Source: DATBJG01 sp963790545
GTDB lineage: Bacteria; Acidobacteriota; Vicinamibacteria; Vicinamibacterales; JAMQPK01
DNA length: 64,000 nucleotides
Assembly: GCA_963790545.1 (NCBI GenBank)
Contig: CAWBPA010000025.1
Coordinates: 124,001 to 188,000, forward strand
Direction of reading: 5' to 3'
Made by a program: the position numbers and the translations under genes. Position 1 is the stretch's first letter. Each line of letters begins with the position of its first letter. Below the pieces are notes generated by a model, which was not told the origin of the DNA, did no database searches, and was given only the letters and a program-made list of their open reading frames with translations. Positions 1 through 9,621 of this stretch are shown here, piece after piece.

Positions 1-1351
1 TGTCGAACAGTCCAAGCACCACACCGCCCGTGTCGAGTGACCGCTGGGTGCGGCCAACGATGATGGGCGACTCGTGACCGGCATTGCAATAACTCAGACG
101 GCCGTCGCTCCACAGCACACCGTAAAACATCGTCGCAAAGCGTGCTTCGATGGCACGCCGCAACAGTGCCCGGTTGATGCGGGTCATTGTCTCGGCGGGG
201 TTGCCGCCGAGCGCGGCCTGGGCGGCAAAAATGCTCTGGACCGCCGCAGCCAAAAGCGCCGCCGGGGGACCCTTGCCCGACACGTCGCCCAGCGTAAAGC
301 CAAAGCGCCCTTCACCCACGTCCAAGTAGTCGTAGAAATCCCCGCCGATCGTGCGGCAGGGCACGGTCACCGCGGCCAGGTCGATGCCGGGGCCTTCGAA
401 CCTGGGTTCCGGAAGCAGAGCCCGTTGTATCTCCGCCGCGACGCGCAGATCGCGTTCGAGTCGTGCCTTCTCGGCCGACTCTGCGTAGAGGCGCGCGCTT
501 TCGATGGCCAGGGCCGCTTCCGTGGCAAACGTCTCGAGAGACGTTCTGGTCGCGCGTGAGAGCAGCGTCGCCTTTTCTCGACCGTCGAGGTAGAGCACCC
601 CAATGATCTTGTTCTCGTCAGAAGCCGCCGGACGGCTGACCACGTAGCGGACGATGCGGAGAGGAACGCAGAGCACGTGTCGGATGCCGAGCGCAATCGT
701 GCCGCCGTGGATATCGGCATGGCTGCTGTCCATTAGATCGCCGACCATCTTGCTCTGACCGGTCTGAAAGACCTCGTGTGGAATCTTGTGGCTGGTCGCA
801 AACGTGGTGCCCGGAAGGGTCACGTGCCCGTTGGCACGCGCGACCTTGAATTCGAGCTGGCCAGTTTCGTTGGCGAGCATGATGAACCCGCGGTCCGCGG
901 ACGTGACATCGAGCGCCGAGTCGAGCACCAGCGTCAGCACCTCATCGAGCACACGGCCGGAGCCCAAGGCTCGCAGCCCTGTCAGCAATCCCGCCATCTG
1001 TCGAAGATCGGCCACGCCGGATGACGGGTCACGCAGACCGGATGTGTCGCCGGCATCCACCACGAAGAGGAGCTCGACCGCATCACTGCGGCCCAGTCGA
1101 ATGCGGTCGCCATCGGTGAGCGCGCGTTCCGTGACGTTCTCGCCATTGACAAAGGTGCCATAGCGAGATCCGCGATCTCGGATGATGTAGCGGTCGTTGT
1201 CCAGGGAAATGTCCGCGTGGTCGCGCGACACATCGGTGCTCACGACCTGAAGATCCGCTGTACTGCGGCGACCAATCGTGAAGACTGGCTTGTCGATGGC
1301 GACGACGCGCCGTCCCAGCGAATCGGTGACCTGAAGGTGTGGCTGCGTCAT
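1..1351 (-). CDS. FHA-GAF-PP2C (SpoIIE-type) serine phosphatase, C-terminus cut by window edge
   Basis: The minus-strand frame from the ATG at 1351 stays open to base 1, giving about 450 residues. Residues about 1-100 are a forkhead-associated domain (GRRS, SRDH and GSRYGTFVNGE motifs). Residues about 125-290 look like a GAF sensor (AIESARLYAE at its exit helix). The rest is a PP2C/SpoIIE phosphatase with RDLRVAAEIQRALLP, GGDFYDY, DVSGKGPPAALL and NAGHESP, which carry the metal-binding Asp/Gly positions. Such enzymes dephosphorylate a STAS anti-sigma-factor antagonist; a STAS protein is encoded just upstream at 1838-2176, so a partner-switching circuit is likely. The end of the catalytic domain lies outside the window. 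No frameshift is seen, unlike many neighbours. Confidence 0.9.
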   Translation of the reverse strand, partial: MTQPHLQVTDSLGRRVVAIDKPVFTIGRRSTADLQVVSTDVSRDHADISLDNDRYIIRDRGSRYGTFVNGENVTERALTDGDRIRLGRSDAVELLFVVDAGDTSGLRDPSSGVADLRQMAGLLTGLRALGSGRVLDEVLTLVLDSALDVTSADRGFIMLANETGQLEFKVARANGHVTLPGTTFATSHKIPHEVFQTGQSKMVGDLMDSSHADIHGGTIALGIRHVLCVPLRIVRYVVSRPAASDENKIIGVLYLDGREKATLLSRATRTSLETFATEAALAIESARLYAESAEKARLERDLRVAAEIQRALLPEPRFEGPGIDLAAVTVPCRTIGGDFYDYLDVGEGRFGFTLGDVSGKGPPAALLAAAVQSIFAAQAALGGNPAETMTRINRALLRRAIEARFATMFYGVLWSDGRLSYCNAGHESPIIVGRTQRSLDTGGVVLGLFD

Positions 1352-1353
1352 GG

Positions 1354-1827
1354 TCACGCCGGCTTTGCCTTGAGAAGGCCCACCTGAACGAGAATGCCGG
1401 TGAAGTCGTAGATCCGTCGTTCGTGCACGATCTGGCCGCCCCGCAGCACGTAGTAGAACACCATCGGCACAGAAAACGCCTTCCCGGTGGGGGGCAGTCC
1501 CATGAATCCCCCACGCTGCGTGCCAGAGGCCTTGAAGAACCAGGCCACGCGATTGCCGTCGATGACCAGGTCTTCCGTCTCCGATTTCAGATCGGGGAAC
1601 GCATTGAAGAAGGTTTGATACGTGCCCTCGATGGCGATGCGCCCGTTGACGGTGCCGCCCGCGACCGGACTATCGACGACGCCGTCTTCGGCGTGATCTC
1701 CGGCCAACGCGCTGGCGTCGAACCGCTCGATGGCTTTCTGGCGCCGCGCGAACAACGCGAGAACCTCATCGCGCGTCAAGGTGTGGTCTGTTGTTCCCGC
1801 GTAGACTGGCGACCCGCTTTGTGACAT
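1354..1827 (-). CDS. SnoaL-like / ester-cyclase family protein
   Basis: 157 residues from the ATG at 1827; a TTG 18 bases upstream would overlap the STAS stop. The sequence has the NTF2-like SnoaL pattern: a helical start (LALFARRQKAIERFD), then AGDHAEDGVVDSPVAGG, FNAFPDLKSETEDLVIDGNRVAWFFKASGT, and MGLPPTGKAFSVPM, the 'G.PPTGK' signature of ester-cyclase/SnoaL proteins. It lies between a STAS gene and a PP2C phosphatase gene, 2 bases before the phosphatase ATG, so it is probably co-transcribed and may be a ligand-binding or regulatory member of that circuit. No enzymatic substrate can be inferred. Confidence 0.8.
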   Translation of the reverse strand: MSQSGSPVYAGTTDHTLTRDEVLALFARRQKAIERFDASALAGDHAEDGVVDSPVAGGTVNGRIAIEGTYQTFFNAFPDLKSETEDLVIDGNRVAWFFKASGTQRGGFMGLPPTGKAFSVPMVFYYVLRGGQIVHERRIYDFTGILVQVGLLKAKPA

Positions 1828-1837
1828 CGGCACGCGA

Positions 1838-2176
1838 CTAGGCAAAACTCTTGACCGCCGCGTCCTCGGAGTCGAACGTGTCGAATACGGTCAGGAGCTT
1901 CGTGATGGACAGCAGGTCGTGGTTTCGCTTGGTGATATGCACCAGCTTCATCTTGCCTTGCTGTCGAGCTACGGTCGTATACGAAGACACCAGCTCACCG
2001 AGCCCCGAACTGTCCATGTACGCCACGTTCGCGAGGTTGATCAGGATCTGCTTGTGGCCTTCGTATAGGATGCTGTTCACCTTGTCTTTGAGATGACCAA
2101 CCGCGTCGCCGGCTACGAGCGGGCCTGAGAGATCGAGCACGACGATGCTGCCCACCGCGCGTTCGTTGATGTCCAC
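1838..2176 (-). CDS. STAS-domain anti-sigma-factor antagonist
   Basis: 112 residues if started at the GTG at 2176, which has a GGAGGT ribosome-binding site directly upstream; the longer open frame to 2299 has no supported start. The protein is a single STAS domain: VGSIVVLDLSGPLVAGDAV strand-helix start, ILINLANVAYMDSSGLGELVSSY with the phosphorylatable Ser in DSSGLG, and a C-terminal LTVFDTFDSEDAAVKSF helix. SpoIIAA/RsbV-type proteins bind an anti-sigma kinase when dephosphorylated. The PP2C phosphatase two genes downstream is the obvious partner; no RsbW-type kinase is present in the window. Confidence 0.9.
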   Translation of the reverse strand: MDINERAVGSIVVLDLSGPLVAGDAVGHLKDKVNSILYEGHKQILINLANVAYMDSSGLGELVSSYTTVARQQGKMKLVHITKRNHDLLSITKLLTVFDTFDSEDAAVKSFA

Positions 2177-2505
2177 GGCACCTCCAGCAGAAGTGCGAAA
2201 TCTGGCCAGAATTGGTCGAACTTCCTGACTTCTGCGGCTTGAGAGTTCACTTCGGGCTGCGCCTTCGGGCAGCTGGTTTGGTGGGTGCGGATTATACACC
2301 CTAGCCTGTCATGCGGCCCGCGACGAAAATTTGGACCCGACTGAGGTGGATCGGATGACGACAAGGCGCGCACGCCGCGCCTGCGACCCTTCGACTACGC
2401 TCAGGGTCGTTCCGAGCAACGTCGAGGGGCGAGGGAGCGGCGCGGGGCGCAGGCGGACGCGCGCAAGCGACCGAGCCGGGGTGTGGGGCGGAGCCCCACG
2501 TAAAA
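2177..2505. repeat. Non-coding gap with palindromic repeat fragments
   Basis: No gene is supported here. The segment carries an inverted motif around 2385-2430 (GACCCTTCGACTACGCTCAG followed by GTCG and its partial complement) and, at 2478-2505, a GTGGGGCGGAGCCCCAC hairpin followed by GTAAAAT. A similar GTGGGGCCCC hairpin plus GTAAAAT occurs at 4955-4985. Both look like members of dispersed intergenic repeats rather than genes. Confidence 0.5.
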
Positions 2506-4746
2506 TTAGTTCAGCACGTCGAACATCCGGCTGACCTTGACGATAAAGCTCCGATCCGTGCGGGTTGGGAACAGCTCGGTGCCGTCAATGAGGTGTGAGT
2601 CCGTGTAGACGACAAAAATTCCGGTGTTGGCCTGCTGCAGCCATCCAAACCTGAAGTTGGTCGACCACAGATCGGCGCGGTCGTTGTACTGGATCAGCGT
2701 CTGAACGAAGATGCGGGGCGAGAACGAATACGACAAGCGCGTGCGCGCAAGGTTGGTGACGAAGCTCCCGCCAGGCAGATCGATGTCGTTCCTCGACCAG
2801 CTGAACTCCCCCGTGAACGCCCCGCCGAGTCGCAGGTTCATCGTCGGGCGGAACTCGACGCGGTCGCCGCCAAAATAGCCTCCGAAGGTCACAGTCGTGC
2901 GGGTATCTGACTGGCGCCCCCTGATTGGTCTGAAGGACCAGCTGGGCCTCGGCGTGGTCGTACGTGCCTGGCGGCACGAAGATTCCTGGGTAGATCTCAA
3001 ACGGTCGAACGACGCCCTCGCGAGTGAGGTTCATACCCGTGTGGAACTCCCAGGCGTTCTTCAGCTCCCAGTGGCTGTCGATGTGCCAGTAGCCGGTCTC
3101 TTGAAATCCATCCGGATTCCAAAACGCACGATACGTCGAGTGTGGCCGAATCTCCTGGAACCAGCTCAAGGCCTTCGGGCGAAGTCGTGAAAAGGCCTGC
3201 ACCTCCATCTTGCGGAATCCATCCTCGCGGCTGAGAAAGCCAACCTCAGGGTTGAAGTTGCGTCCGGTTTCCGTATAGGCGCCGCTCAAAGTCAGCGGTT
3301 GCGTTTCGTTGCGCGCGAGGATCTGGTAGGCATGCTGGCTGTCAGTGATGCCAGGAGTCGCCGTCCGCGCAAGAAATCCGGAGATCAGCCCGGTCGTCCC
3401 TATTCCCCAGCGACCGTCGGCCGCAAAGGCCTGATTGTGATCGTCGTTTCCGGCAAGATCGCCGGTTGCCAACCGGCCGACGTAGATCGCGCCAATATTC
3501 GAACGGGCTCCAAATTCCCGCTGCACTCGCGCCACGGTGAAGTTATTGGCCGGCGTGACTCCCAGTTGTTCTTCTGTTTGCATGTTGAGGAGCCCGATGT
3601 TGACCGGGCCTGCCTTGCCCGACAATCGGCCGCCGCCAACAATCGGGATCTCCTGGCCGCTGTCGTCGATACCGATGCGACGACTGAAGAAGAGCTCGGC
3701 CTCGCCGGGGCTGCCTACGGCAAACAGGCCGGCGTTCTCGAGAAAGAACGGCCGTTTTTCCGGGAAGAACAGGTTGAAGCGATCGAGATTGATTTGCTGC
3801 TCGTCAACTTCCACCTGCGCAAAGTCGGTGTTGTAGGTGGCATCGAGGGTGAGACTGGGCGTCAGGCTGTACCTTGAGGTCTCCACCGAAGTCACCAATT
3901 GCCTTCGTCCGGGTCGAAGCGGCCCCGCGCCGCTGCAGCTCTCCGAGGACGTAAGGCGTGAGCTTCAGATTGCGCTGCGCGGGAATGTCGAGCCCGGTCA
4001 ACGAGCCGGCCATTGAAACGCGCAACAAGTCGAACTGGATGGGCAGCGGCGCCCAGTACCGCGATTTCTTTGCGGCGCCGGATGTTGCGTTGAAAATTGA
4101 CGCCCCACGTCTGGCCCGTGCCCGACTCGAAGCGCAGCGTGCGCAGCGGGATCGCAAACTCGGCACTCCACCCCTGTTCTGACGAGCTCGTCCGAACCTC
4201 CCACGAACCATCCCAGTTCAGATTGAAGCCTCCTCCTGAACCGCTCTGTTGGCCACTGCCGCCCGACAGCGGGGAGCCTCCTTGCCCTTCATTGGTGACC
4301 TGACCGTCGTACTCGAGCGCCGTCGGATTGGTGCCGAACACGAACGCGTTCTGACCGTCGTGGAACGTGTCGAGAATGATGCGGAAGCTGTCGGTGTCGT
4401 CCAGGGGCGAGTCCCGTCTGGATTCGGCGACCGTCAAACCGCCAGGATTCCGGTCGAGCAGCACCACCCCAAAATAGATGGCCTCCGTGGTGTAAATGAC
4501 ACGGACTTCGGTTCGTTCCGACGCCGGTTGTCCGGCGTCGGGCGCCGTCTGCCAGAAATCCGTCAGCGGCGGCACGGTCTTCCAGACGGGGTCCTCCGCC
4601 ACGTTGCCGTCCAACTGTGGAGGCTCCGTGACTTTGACGGCAGTTGCGATGGGCGGTTGTTCCGGGGGGCGTTGTTGAGCCAGGACCAGGGCCGGCGTTA
4701 CAGTCAGTAAACAAACAGGTAGCCAGCACATCGACGACGCGTTCAC
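2506..4746 (-). CDS. DUF5916 / CBM9-like outer-membrane beta-barrel protein, frame broken three times
   Basis: A GTG start at 4746 has GGAG seven bases upstream and opens a signal peptide (CWLPVCLLTVTPALVLAQ). A CBM9-like domain follows (PPQLDGNVAEDPVW, IYTTEAIYFGVV, DSFRIILDTFHDGQNAFVFGTNP, WSAEFAIPLRTLRF, NFQRNIRRRKE). The DUF5916 barrel then has YWAPLPIQFDLLRVS, NTDFAQVEVDEQQINLDRF, FFPEKRPFFLEN and FFSRRIG. Reading the family consensus requires frame changes near 4070, 3890 and 2910; the C-terminal barrel (TFGGYFGGDRVEF to SRMFDVLN) ends at the TAA at 2506. About 745 residues in total, normal for the family. Function is unknown; these proteins are predicted surface barrels linked to glycan or peptide handling. 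The breaks may be assembly indels or a true pseudogene. Confidence 0.8.
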
Positions 4747-4826
4747 TGTCACGCTCCAGCGTAAGAAACGGTAAGTATGAGGCCGCTCAACGAATTGATT
4801 ATTGTACACTGTCGACTTGCGTAGAC

Positions 4827-4851
4827 GCGGACCCTGAAGGGTCCGCGCTAC
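4827..4851. repeat. GTAGCGC-type dispersed hairpin repeat
   Basis: Stem GCGGACCCT / AGGGTCCGC followed by GCTAC. One of about ten copies of this hairpin in the window (others near 20234, 26061, 30531, 33386, 34452, 34520, 51962 and 59608, with a cut-down copy at 52024). Arm sequence varies with compensating changes; the GTAGC(G)GC edge is constant. Confidence 0.7.
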
Positions 4852-4898
4852 ATGAGTGCTCGATTCCGCAGGTCGCGGGCGTGCGGCTCCGTTGCCCA

Positions 4899-4980
4899 CC
4901 AAGCGGATCGTTGTAACGAACGACGCCGAGCGCCAAAGGCGCGAGGTACAGGTTGCGGGGGTGGGGCCCCGCAACACGTA
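4899..4980. repeat. ~80-bp intergenic element ending in a GGGTGGGGCCCC hairpin
   Basis: This segment is very similar to 49225-49302: both run GGATCGTTG, then CGCCGAGCGCC, then GCGCGAGGTACAGGT, then a GCGGGGGTGGGGCCCCGC palindrome, and both stop a few bases before an ATG (4986 and 49309). The GC-rich hairpin sits where the 5' untranslated region would be. Confidence 0.6.
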
Positions 4981-4985
4981 AAATA

Positions 4986-6383
4986 ATGATCCTCCGCCAG
5001 TTCTATCTCGATTGTCTCGCGCAGGCGTCGTACTTGATTGGCGACGAGCAAACCGGCACGGCCGCCGTGGTCGATCCGCGCCGCGACATTCAGGTGTATC
5101 TGGAAGAAGCGGAACGCCAGCACCTGCAGGTCCGGCATGTCTTCCTCACGCATTTTCATGCCGACTTCGTCGCCGGGCATCTGGAACTGCGGGATCGGAC
5201 CGGCGCCACAATCTATCTCGGCGCATCAGCAAAGGCAGAATATCCGTTTACGCCTCTGGGCGATGGGGATGTCGTCGAGTTCGGTCGCGTCCGCCTCCAA
5301 GCCCTTGAAACACCGGGCCACACGGCCGAATCGATCTCGATTCTCGTGTTCGACCTCGATCGCGACGCGACGCGCCCCCACGCGGTTCTCACAGGCGACA
5401 CGCTGTTTGTCGGCGACGTCGGCCGGCCCGATCTCAGGGCTTCACTGGGTTGGTCCGCCAGCGAGCTGGGGGATCGGCTTTACCACTCGCTGTGGAACAA
5501 ACTGCTGCTGCTTCCCGACAATACCGTCGTGTATCCCGGACACGGCGCAGGGTCGCTCTGTGGCAAGAGCCTCGGGGAGACGAATGTTTCAACGATTGGC
5601 CAGGAACGCCGATCCAACTACGCCTTGCAGTCGATGTCGCGCGACGAGTTCGTCGCGCTCGTCACAGCCGATCAACCGGACGCTCCTGCGTACTTTACCT
5701 ACGACGCGGTGCTCAATTCGAAGCTGCACCAGACCCTCGAGTCGAGCTTGCAGCGTGTCATGACGCCGTTGTCACTGGCAGAGGTTCTGGAGCTGCAAAA
5801 ATCAGGATCCGTCGTGATGGACGTGCGCGATCCGGTCGATTTCGCGAGGGGGCATCTGGCGGGCAGCGTCAATATCGGCCTTGGCGGGCAGTACGCGTCA
5901 TGGGCCGGAACGATCCTCGATCGTGAGCGTCCGCTCGTCATCATTGCTCCACCGGGGCGCGAAGAAGAAGCCGCGACAAGGCTCGGACGGATTGGGTTCG
6001 ACCAGACGGCCGGGTTTCTGCAATCGGGGATGCAGGCGCTCGAAGACCGACCGGATCTTCTGGCGGCGACAGAACGGATCGCGGCGGGGGAGCTGGTTGA
6101 TGAACTGGCGTCGGCGACGCCCCCGCTCGTGCTCGACGTGCGGAAACCCAAGGAATGGGCTGATGCACACATCGACGGCAGCATCAACATGCCACTGAAT
6201 CACCTCGAGGAGCGTATCGGCGAGCTGCCGCGCGACCGACGCATCGTCGTCCATTGCGCCACCGGGTATCGCTCATCGATTGCTGCGAGCTTACTGGCGC
6301 GACGTGGCTTCGAGCGTCTCGCCGAGTTGACCGGCGGCATGGCCGCCTGGGCTCAAAGGAACTCGAAGGCCGCGCTCGGGTAG
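4986..6383 (+). CDS. MBL-fold metallohydrolase with two rhodanese domains (persulfide dioxygenase-like)
   Basis: 465 residues from the ATG at 4986 (MILRQFYLDCLAQASYLIGD), preferred over an upstream GTG inside the repeat element. Residues about 1-210 form an ETHE1-like beta-lactamase fold with the metal-binding THFHADFVAGH motif, ETPGHTAES and TGDTLFVGDVGRPDL, and VVYPGHGAGSLCG. Two rhodanese modules follow (MDVRDPVDFARGHLAGSVNI without a clear active Cys, then VLDVRKPKEWADAHIDGSINMPL). The second has VVHCATGYRSSIAASLL, which contains the catalytic Cys. The family oxidises glutathione or low-molecular-weight persulfide and moves sulfane sulfur in the cytoplasm. No sulfide genes adjoin it. Confidence 0.92.
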   Translation: MILRQFYLDCLAQASYLIGDEQTGTAAVVDPRRDIQVYLEEAERQHLQVRHVFLTHFHADFVAGHLELRDRTGATIYLGASAKAEYPFTPLGDGDVVEFGRVRLQALETPGHTAESISILVFDLDRDATRPHAVLTGDTLFVGDVGRPDLRASLGWSASELGDRLYHSLWNKLLLLPDNTVVYPGHGAGSLCGKSLGETNVSTIGQERRSNYALQSMSRDEFVALVTADQPDAPAYFTYDAVLNSKLHQTLESSLQRVMTPLSLAEVLELQKSGSVVMDVRDPVDFARGHLAGSVNIGLGGQYASWAGTILDRERPLVIIAPPGREEEAATRLGRIGFDQTAGFLQSGMQALEDRPDLLAATERIAAGELVDELASATPPLVLDVRKPKEWADAHIDGSINMPLNHLEERIGELPRDRRIVVHCATGYRSSIAASLLARRGFERLAELTGGMAAWAQRNSKAALG

Positions 6384-6433
6384 AACGACCCGAACGATCC
6401 GAACGATTCGATTCGAACGATCTGGAGGTGCCT

Positions 6434-6844
6434 ATGAAGGCGAAGCTCGGCGGGGTCGTCGCGTGCCTGGGACTCTTGAGCCTGGCGGTCCCGGCCTCCG
6501 CCCATCATTCGTTTGCGGCCCAGTACGATGCCAACAAGCCGCTCACATTGCAGGGCGTGGTGACCAAAATCGAGTGGACGAATCCTCATGCCCGCTTCTA
6601 TGTGGACGTCACGGACGAAAGCGGGAAGGTGACGAACTGGAACCTGGAACTTGGAAGCCCGAATGTGCTCGTACGCAACGGCTGGTCCCGCAAGTCGCTG
6701 AATGTCGGCGACAAGGTCACCGTTCAGGCATCGGCCTCAAGGGATGGCTCAAAAATGGCCAATGCTCGCGTTGTGACCTTGAGCGATGGCCGTAATGTCT
6801 TCGCCGGATCCTCCGGCGGTGATGCCCCGCTGGCAGGACGGTAG
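6434..6844 (+). CDS. DUF6152 family secreted protein
   Basis: 136 residues with a GGAGGTG ribosome-binding site just before the ATG at 6434. A signal peptide (LGGVVACLGLLSLAVPASA) is followed by AHHSFAAQYDANKPLTLQGVV and EWTNPHARFYVDV, the hallmark AHHSF and NPH motifs of DUF6152. The domain is a small beta-barrel-like fold exported to the periplasm; its function is unknown, and the conserved His residues suggest metal or cofactor binding. It starts 50 bases after the MBL-rhodanese gene and could be co-transcribed with it. A heptamer repeat begins right after its stop. Confidence 0.88.
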   Translation: MKAKLGGVVACLGLLSLAVPASAHHSFAAQYDANKPLTLQGVVTKIEWTNPHARFYVDVTDESGKVTNWNLELGSPNVLVRNGWSRKSLNVGDKVTVQASASRDGSKMANARVVTLSDGRNVFAGSSGGDAPLAGR

Positions 6845-6849
6845 CGGAA

Positions 6850-6884
6850 GGGCTGTGGGCTCTTGGCTTTAGGCTCTGGGCCCC
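6850..6884. repeat. Heptamer tandem repeat (GGGCTCT word)
   Basis: Five consecutive 7-nt units, GGGCTGT, GGGCTCT, TGGCTTT, AGGCTCT and GGGCCCC, immediately after the DUF6152 stop. Word and period match the short arrays at 11022 and 16134. Confidence 0.65.
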
Positions 6885-6922
6885 GGAACTAGCGCGTACG
6901 CCCCAAACACCCCCTCTAACCA

Positions 6923-6950
6923 TTGATTATTCCTAGGGTTGTTGTATTCT
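6923..6950 (+). promoter_or_regulatory. Candidate sigma-70 promoter for the DUF1592 cluster
   Basis: TTGATT at 6923 and TATTCT at 6945 are separated by 16 bases, in the gap before the GTG at 7013. AT content is locally high compared with the surrounding sequence. Support is sequence match only. Confidence 0.35.
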
Positions 6951-7012
6951 GGAAGTTCTAGGACTCTTACCCGGTCTGACGCCGGCCGAGCTTTTTTGAC
7001 GCGGGGCAATTC

Positions 7013-9620
7013 GTGAAGAAGAGAGCACTGATCGCGATCGGCGGTGTCTGCCTGTTTGTGGCTCTTGCTGCGTACAGGCCAGGCGGCCGCACCTCAGCAG
7101 CCATCGTCGACCCCCACACCGCCGCCACCAACGACTGTGGCTCGTGCGACACCCGCTCCCCCGAGCGGCCTCGTTGCCACGGCTTCGGACGAGCGTGCAC
7201 TGCTCGATCGCTATTGCGTGAGCTGCCACAACGAAAAAGCCCGCGCGGCCGGAATGGATTCGTCCCGCAAACTGACACTCGACAAGCTGGACCTCGTCGA
7301 TGTCAGCAAAGACGCCGAGACATGGGAAAGTGTTGTCCGTAAGCTCCGCGCAGGAATGATGCCGCCACCCGGGGTGCGGCGTCCCGAACCGGCCACGTTC
7401 GAGTCGATGGTTTCCTGGCTGGAAAACGAGCTCGATCGCCGTGCCCTTCCGCACATGCCTCCGCCAGGACTCCACAGGCTGAATCGTACCGGAGTATGCG
7501 AACGTGGTTCGCGATCTTCTAAATCTCGACATCGATCCGGCGAAGTATCTACCCTCGGACGATTCAACGTACGGCTTCGACAACATCGCGGGCGCGTTGG
7601 GAATCTCATCGACGCTCGTTGAAGCGTATGTCTCGGCCGCCCAGAAAATCAGCCGGCTGGCCATAGGCGAGGCCGAGCCTGCCTCACTCGTCGTTTATCG
7701 CGCTCCCGAAGATACGTCCCAGGAGTATCACATCGAAGGTTTGCCCTTCGGTACCCGCGGGGGGATGCTCGTGAACCACGTATTTCCCTCAGATGGGGAG
7801 TACACGATCACGGTGACGCCGATTTTTGGCGACAACATGTCGCCGACCGGCTTCGGATCGGTCCCCTGCGAAAAACTCGAAATCCTGCTCGATGGTGAAC
7901 GACTCGAGCTGATCGATTGGGTCGGTGGCGGTCGCATGCCCGCGGCAAACTGCGGCGGCCGCCGAATAGCGGAAACGCGAAGTGGGCAGTCGGGGCCCGA
8001 AGCCTTCTTTGGCGGTCGCGGTGGCAAGCCGATGCGCGTGCGGCTGAAGACGACCGCCGGACCGCATGCGGTCGGCGTGACGTTCCTGCAGACCAATTTC
8101 GCGCCGGTCCTCGATCTCGATCGTCACTTCGCGCGTTCGACGGTGCAAACGGGTCCCACGCCGGGGTATACGTTCTTCCCGCACGTCGGAACCGTTCGGA
8201 TTGAAGGTCCGTACAACGCCGTTCGCGCGACAGATTCACCGAGTCGTCGTCGGATCTTCACGTGCCGTCCGACAGAGTACCCGCGAACGAAGGGGCATGC
8301 GCGCGAAAAATCATCACGTCTATCGCAACGTACGCCTTCAGACGACCGGTTTCCGCTGCCGACCTCGGCCTCCTGATGGACTTTTATCAGGAAGGCCGGA
8401 AAGAGGGCGACTTCGACGATGGAATCGAGATGGTGCTGGCGCGGATCCTGGCGTCGCCGCAGTTCATCTATCGCATCGAAGAAGAGCCGGCTAACTTGAA
8501 GGCGAGTCAGGCGTACCGTCTGACCGACGTCGACCTCGCGTCCAGGCTGTCGTTCTTTCTGTGGAGCAGCAGTCCCGACGAGCAGCTGCTGAAGGTTGCC
8601 ACCGCCGGACGACTCAAGGACCCCGTGGTGCTCGAGCAACAGGTACGCCGCATGCTCAAGGATCCGCGCGCCGAAGCGCTTGCGGTGAACTTCGCCGGGC
8701 AGTGGTTGAACCTGCGTGGTTTGCAGAGTCACGCCCCGCTGCCAATGCTGTATCCCGATTTTGACGATCCCCTGCGGCAGGCCATGCGCCGCGAGGTTGA
8801 GCTGCTGTTCGATACGATCGTCCGCGAGGATCGCAATGTCGGAGAGTTGCTGACGGCGGACTACACGTTCGTCAACGAACGGCTGGCGAGACATTACGGC
8901 ATTCCGAACATCTACGGGAGCCAGTTCCGACGCATCACCCTCGGACCCGACATGGACTTCCGGCGGGGTCTGCTCGGGAAAGCGGCGTTCCTGACCACCA
9001 CCTCGAAACCTGAACGCACGTCTCCGGTAACCCGGGGCAAGTGGATCATGACCAACATCCTTGGCGTGAGTCCGCCGCCTCCACCAGCGGATGTTCCACC
9101 GCTGCCGGCACGATCGGCCGATGCGGGTGGAAATACGAAAGAACCGACGATGCGCCAGAAGATGCTGGACCATCGTGTCAGGCAGGACTGCATCCAGTGC
9201 CACCGGCTGATGGATCCGATTGGCTTCTCGCTCGAGAACTTCGACGCCATCGCACTCTGGCGTACCCAGGAAGAAGGCACTCCCGTTGACGCGTCAGCTG
9301 AGGTCTACGACAACAAGAAAATTGCCGGTCCGGTCGGTCTGCGTAACTGGCTGACGACGAACTACTCGGATCAATTCGTCGCCGTCGTCGCTGAAAAGCT
9401 GCTGATTTATGCGATGGGCCGCGGCGTGGAATACCAGGATATGCCGCTCGTCCGGTCGATCGCCCGCGGCGCCTCCCGCGGCGACAACCGGTTCACGGCG
9501 CTCGTGCTGGGCGTCGTCAAAAGCAAGCCTTTTCAGATGAATACCAAGGTCGAGGAACCCGCAACTCGAAAACAGACCGCGACGGCAGATAGCAAGAGCA
9601 GCGAAAAGGGAGTCAATTGA
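7013..9620 (+). CDS. DUF1592 (DUF1587/1592/1588/1585) c-type cytochrome-like secreted protein, frame broken
   Basis: The GTG at 7013 opens a signal peptide (KKRALIAIGGVCLFVALAA). The rest lies in shifted frames: a c-type heme motif CVSCH in ERALLDRYCVSCHNEKARAAG, then LNRTEYANVVRDLL (DUF1587), GFDNIAGALGISSTLVEAY, a carbohydrate-binding-like region, ACARKIITSIATYAFRRPV, LASPQFIYRIEEE, LASRLSFFLWSSSPDEQLL (DUF1592), CIQCHRLMDPIGFSLENFD (DUF1588, second CxxCH) and a DUF1585 end. Breaks are near 7075, 7490 and 8265. The total of about 865 residues is normal for the family. The next gene is a DUF1552 protein one base downstream, the usual partner; together they are predicted periplasmic components of unknown, perhaps oxidative, activity. 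Confidence 0.85.
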
Positions 9621-9621
9621 G

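Noticed and set aside
74..559. Plus-strand protein of 161 residues
   Set aside because: It is the antisense shadow of the FHA-GAF-PP2C gene, which has full family motifs on the minus strand.
6983..6999. Terminator before the DUF1592 gene (T-run at 6991)
   Set aside because: The preceding GC-rich segment gives only a very short stem, and the position is just upstream of a start codon.
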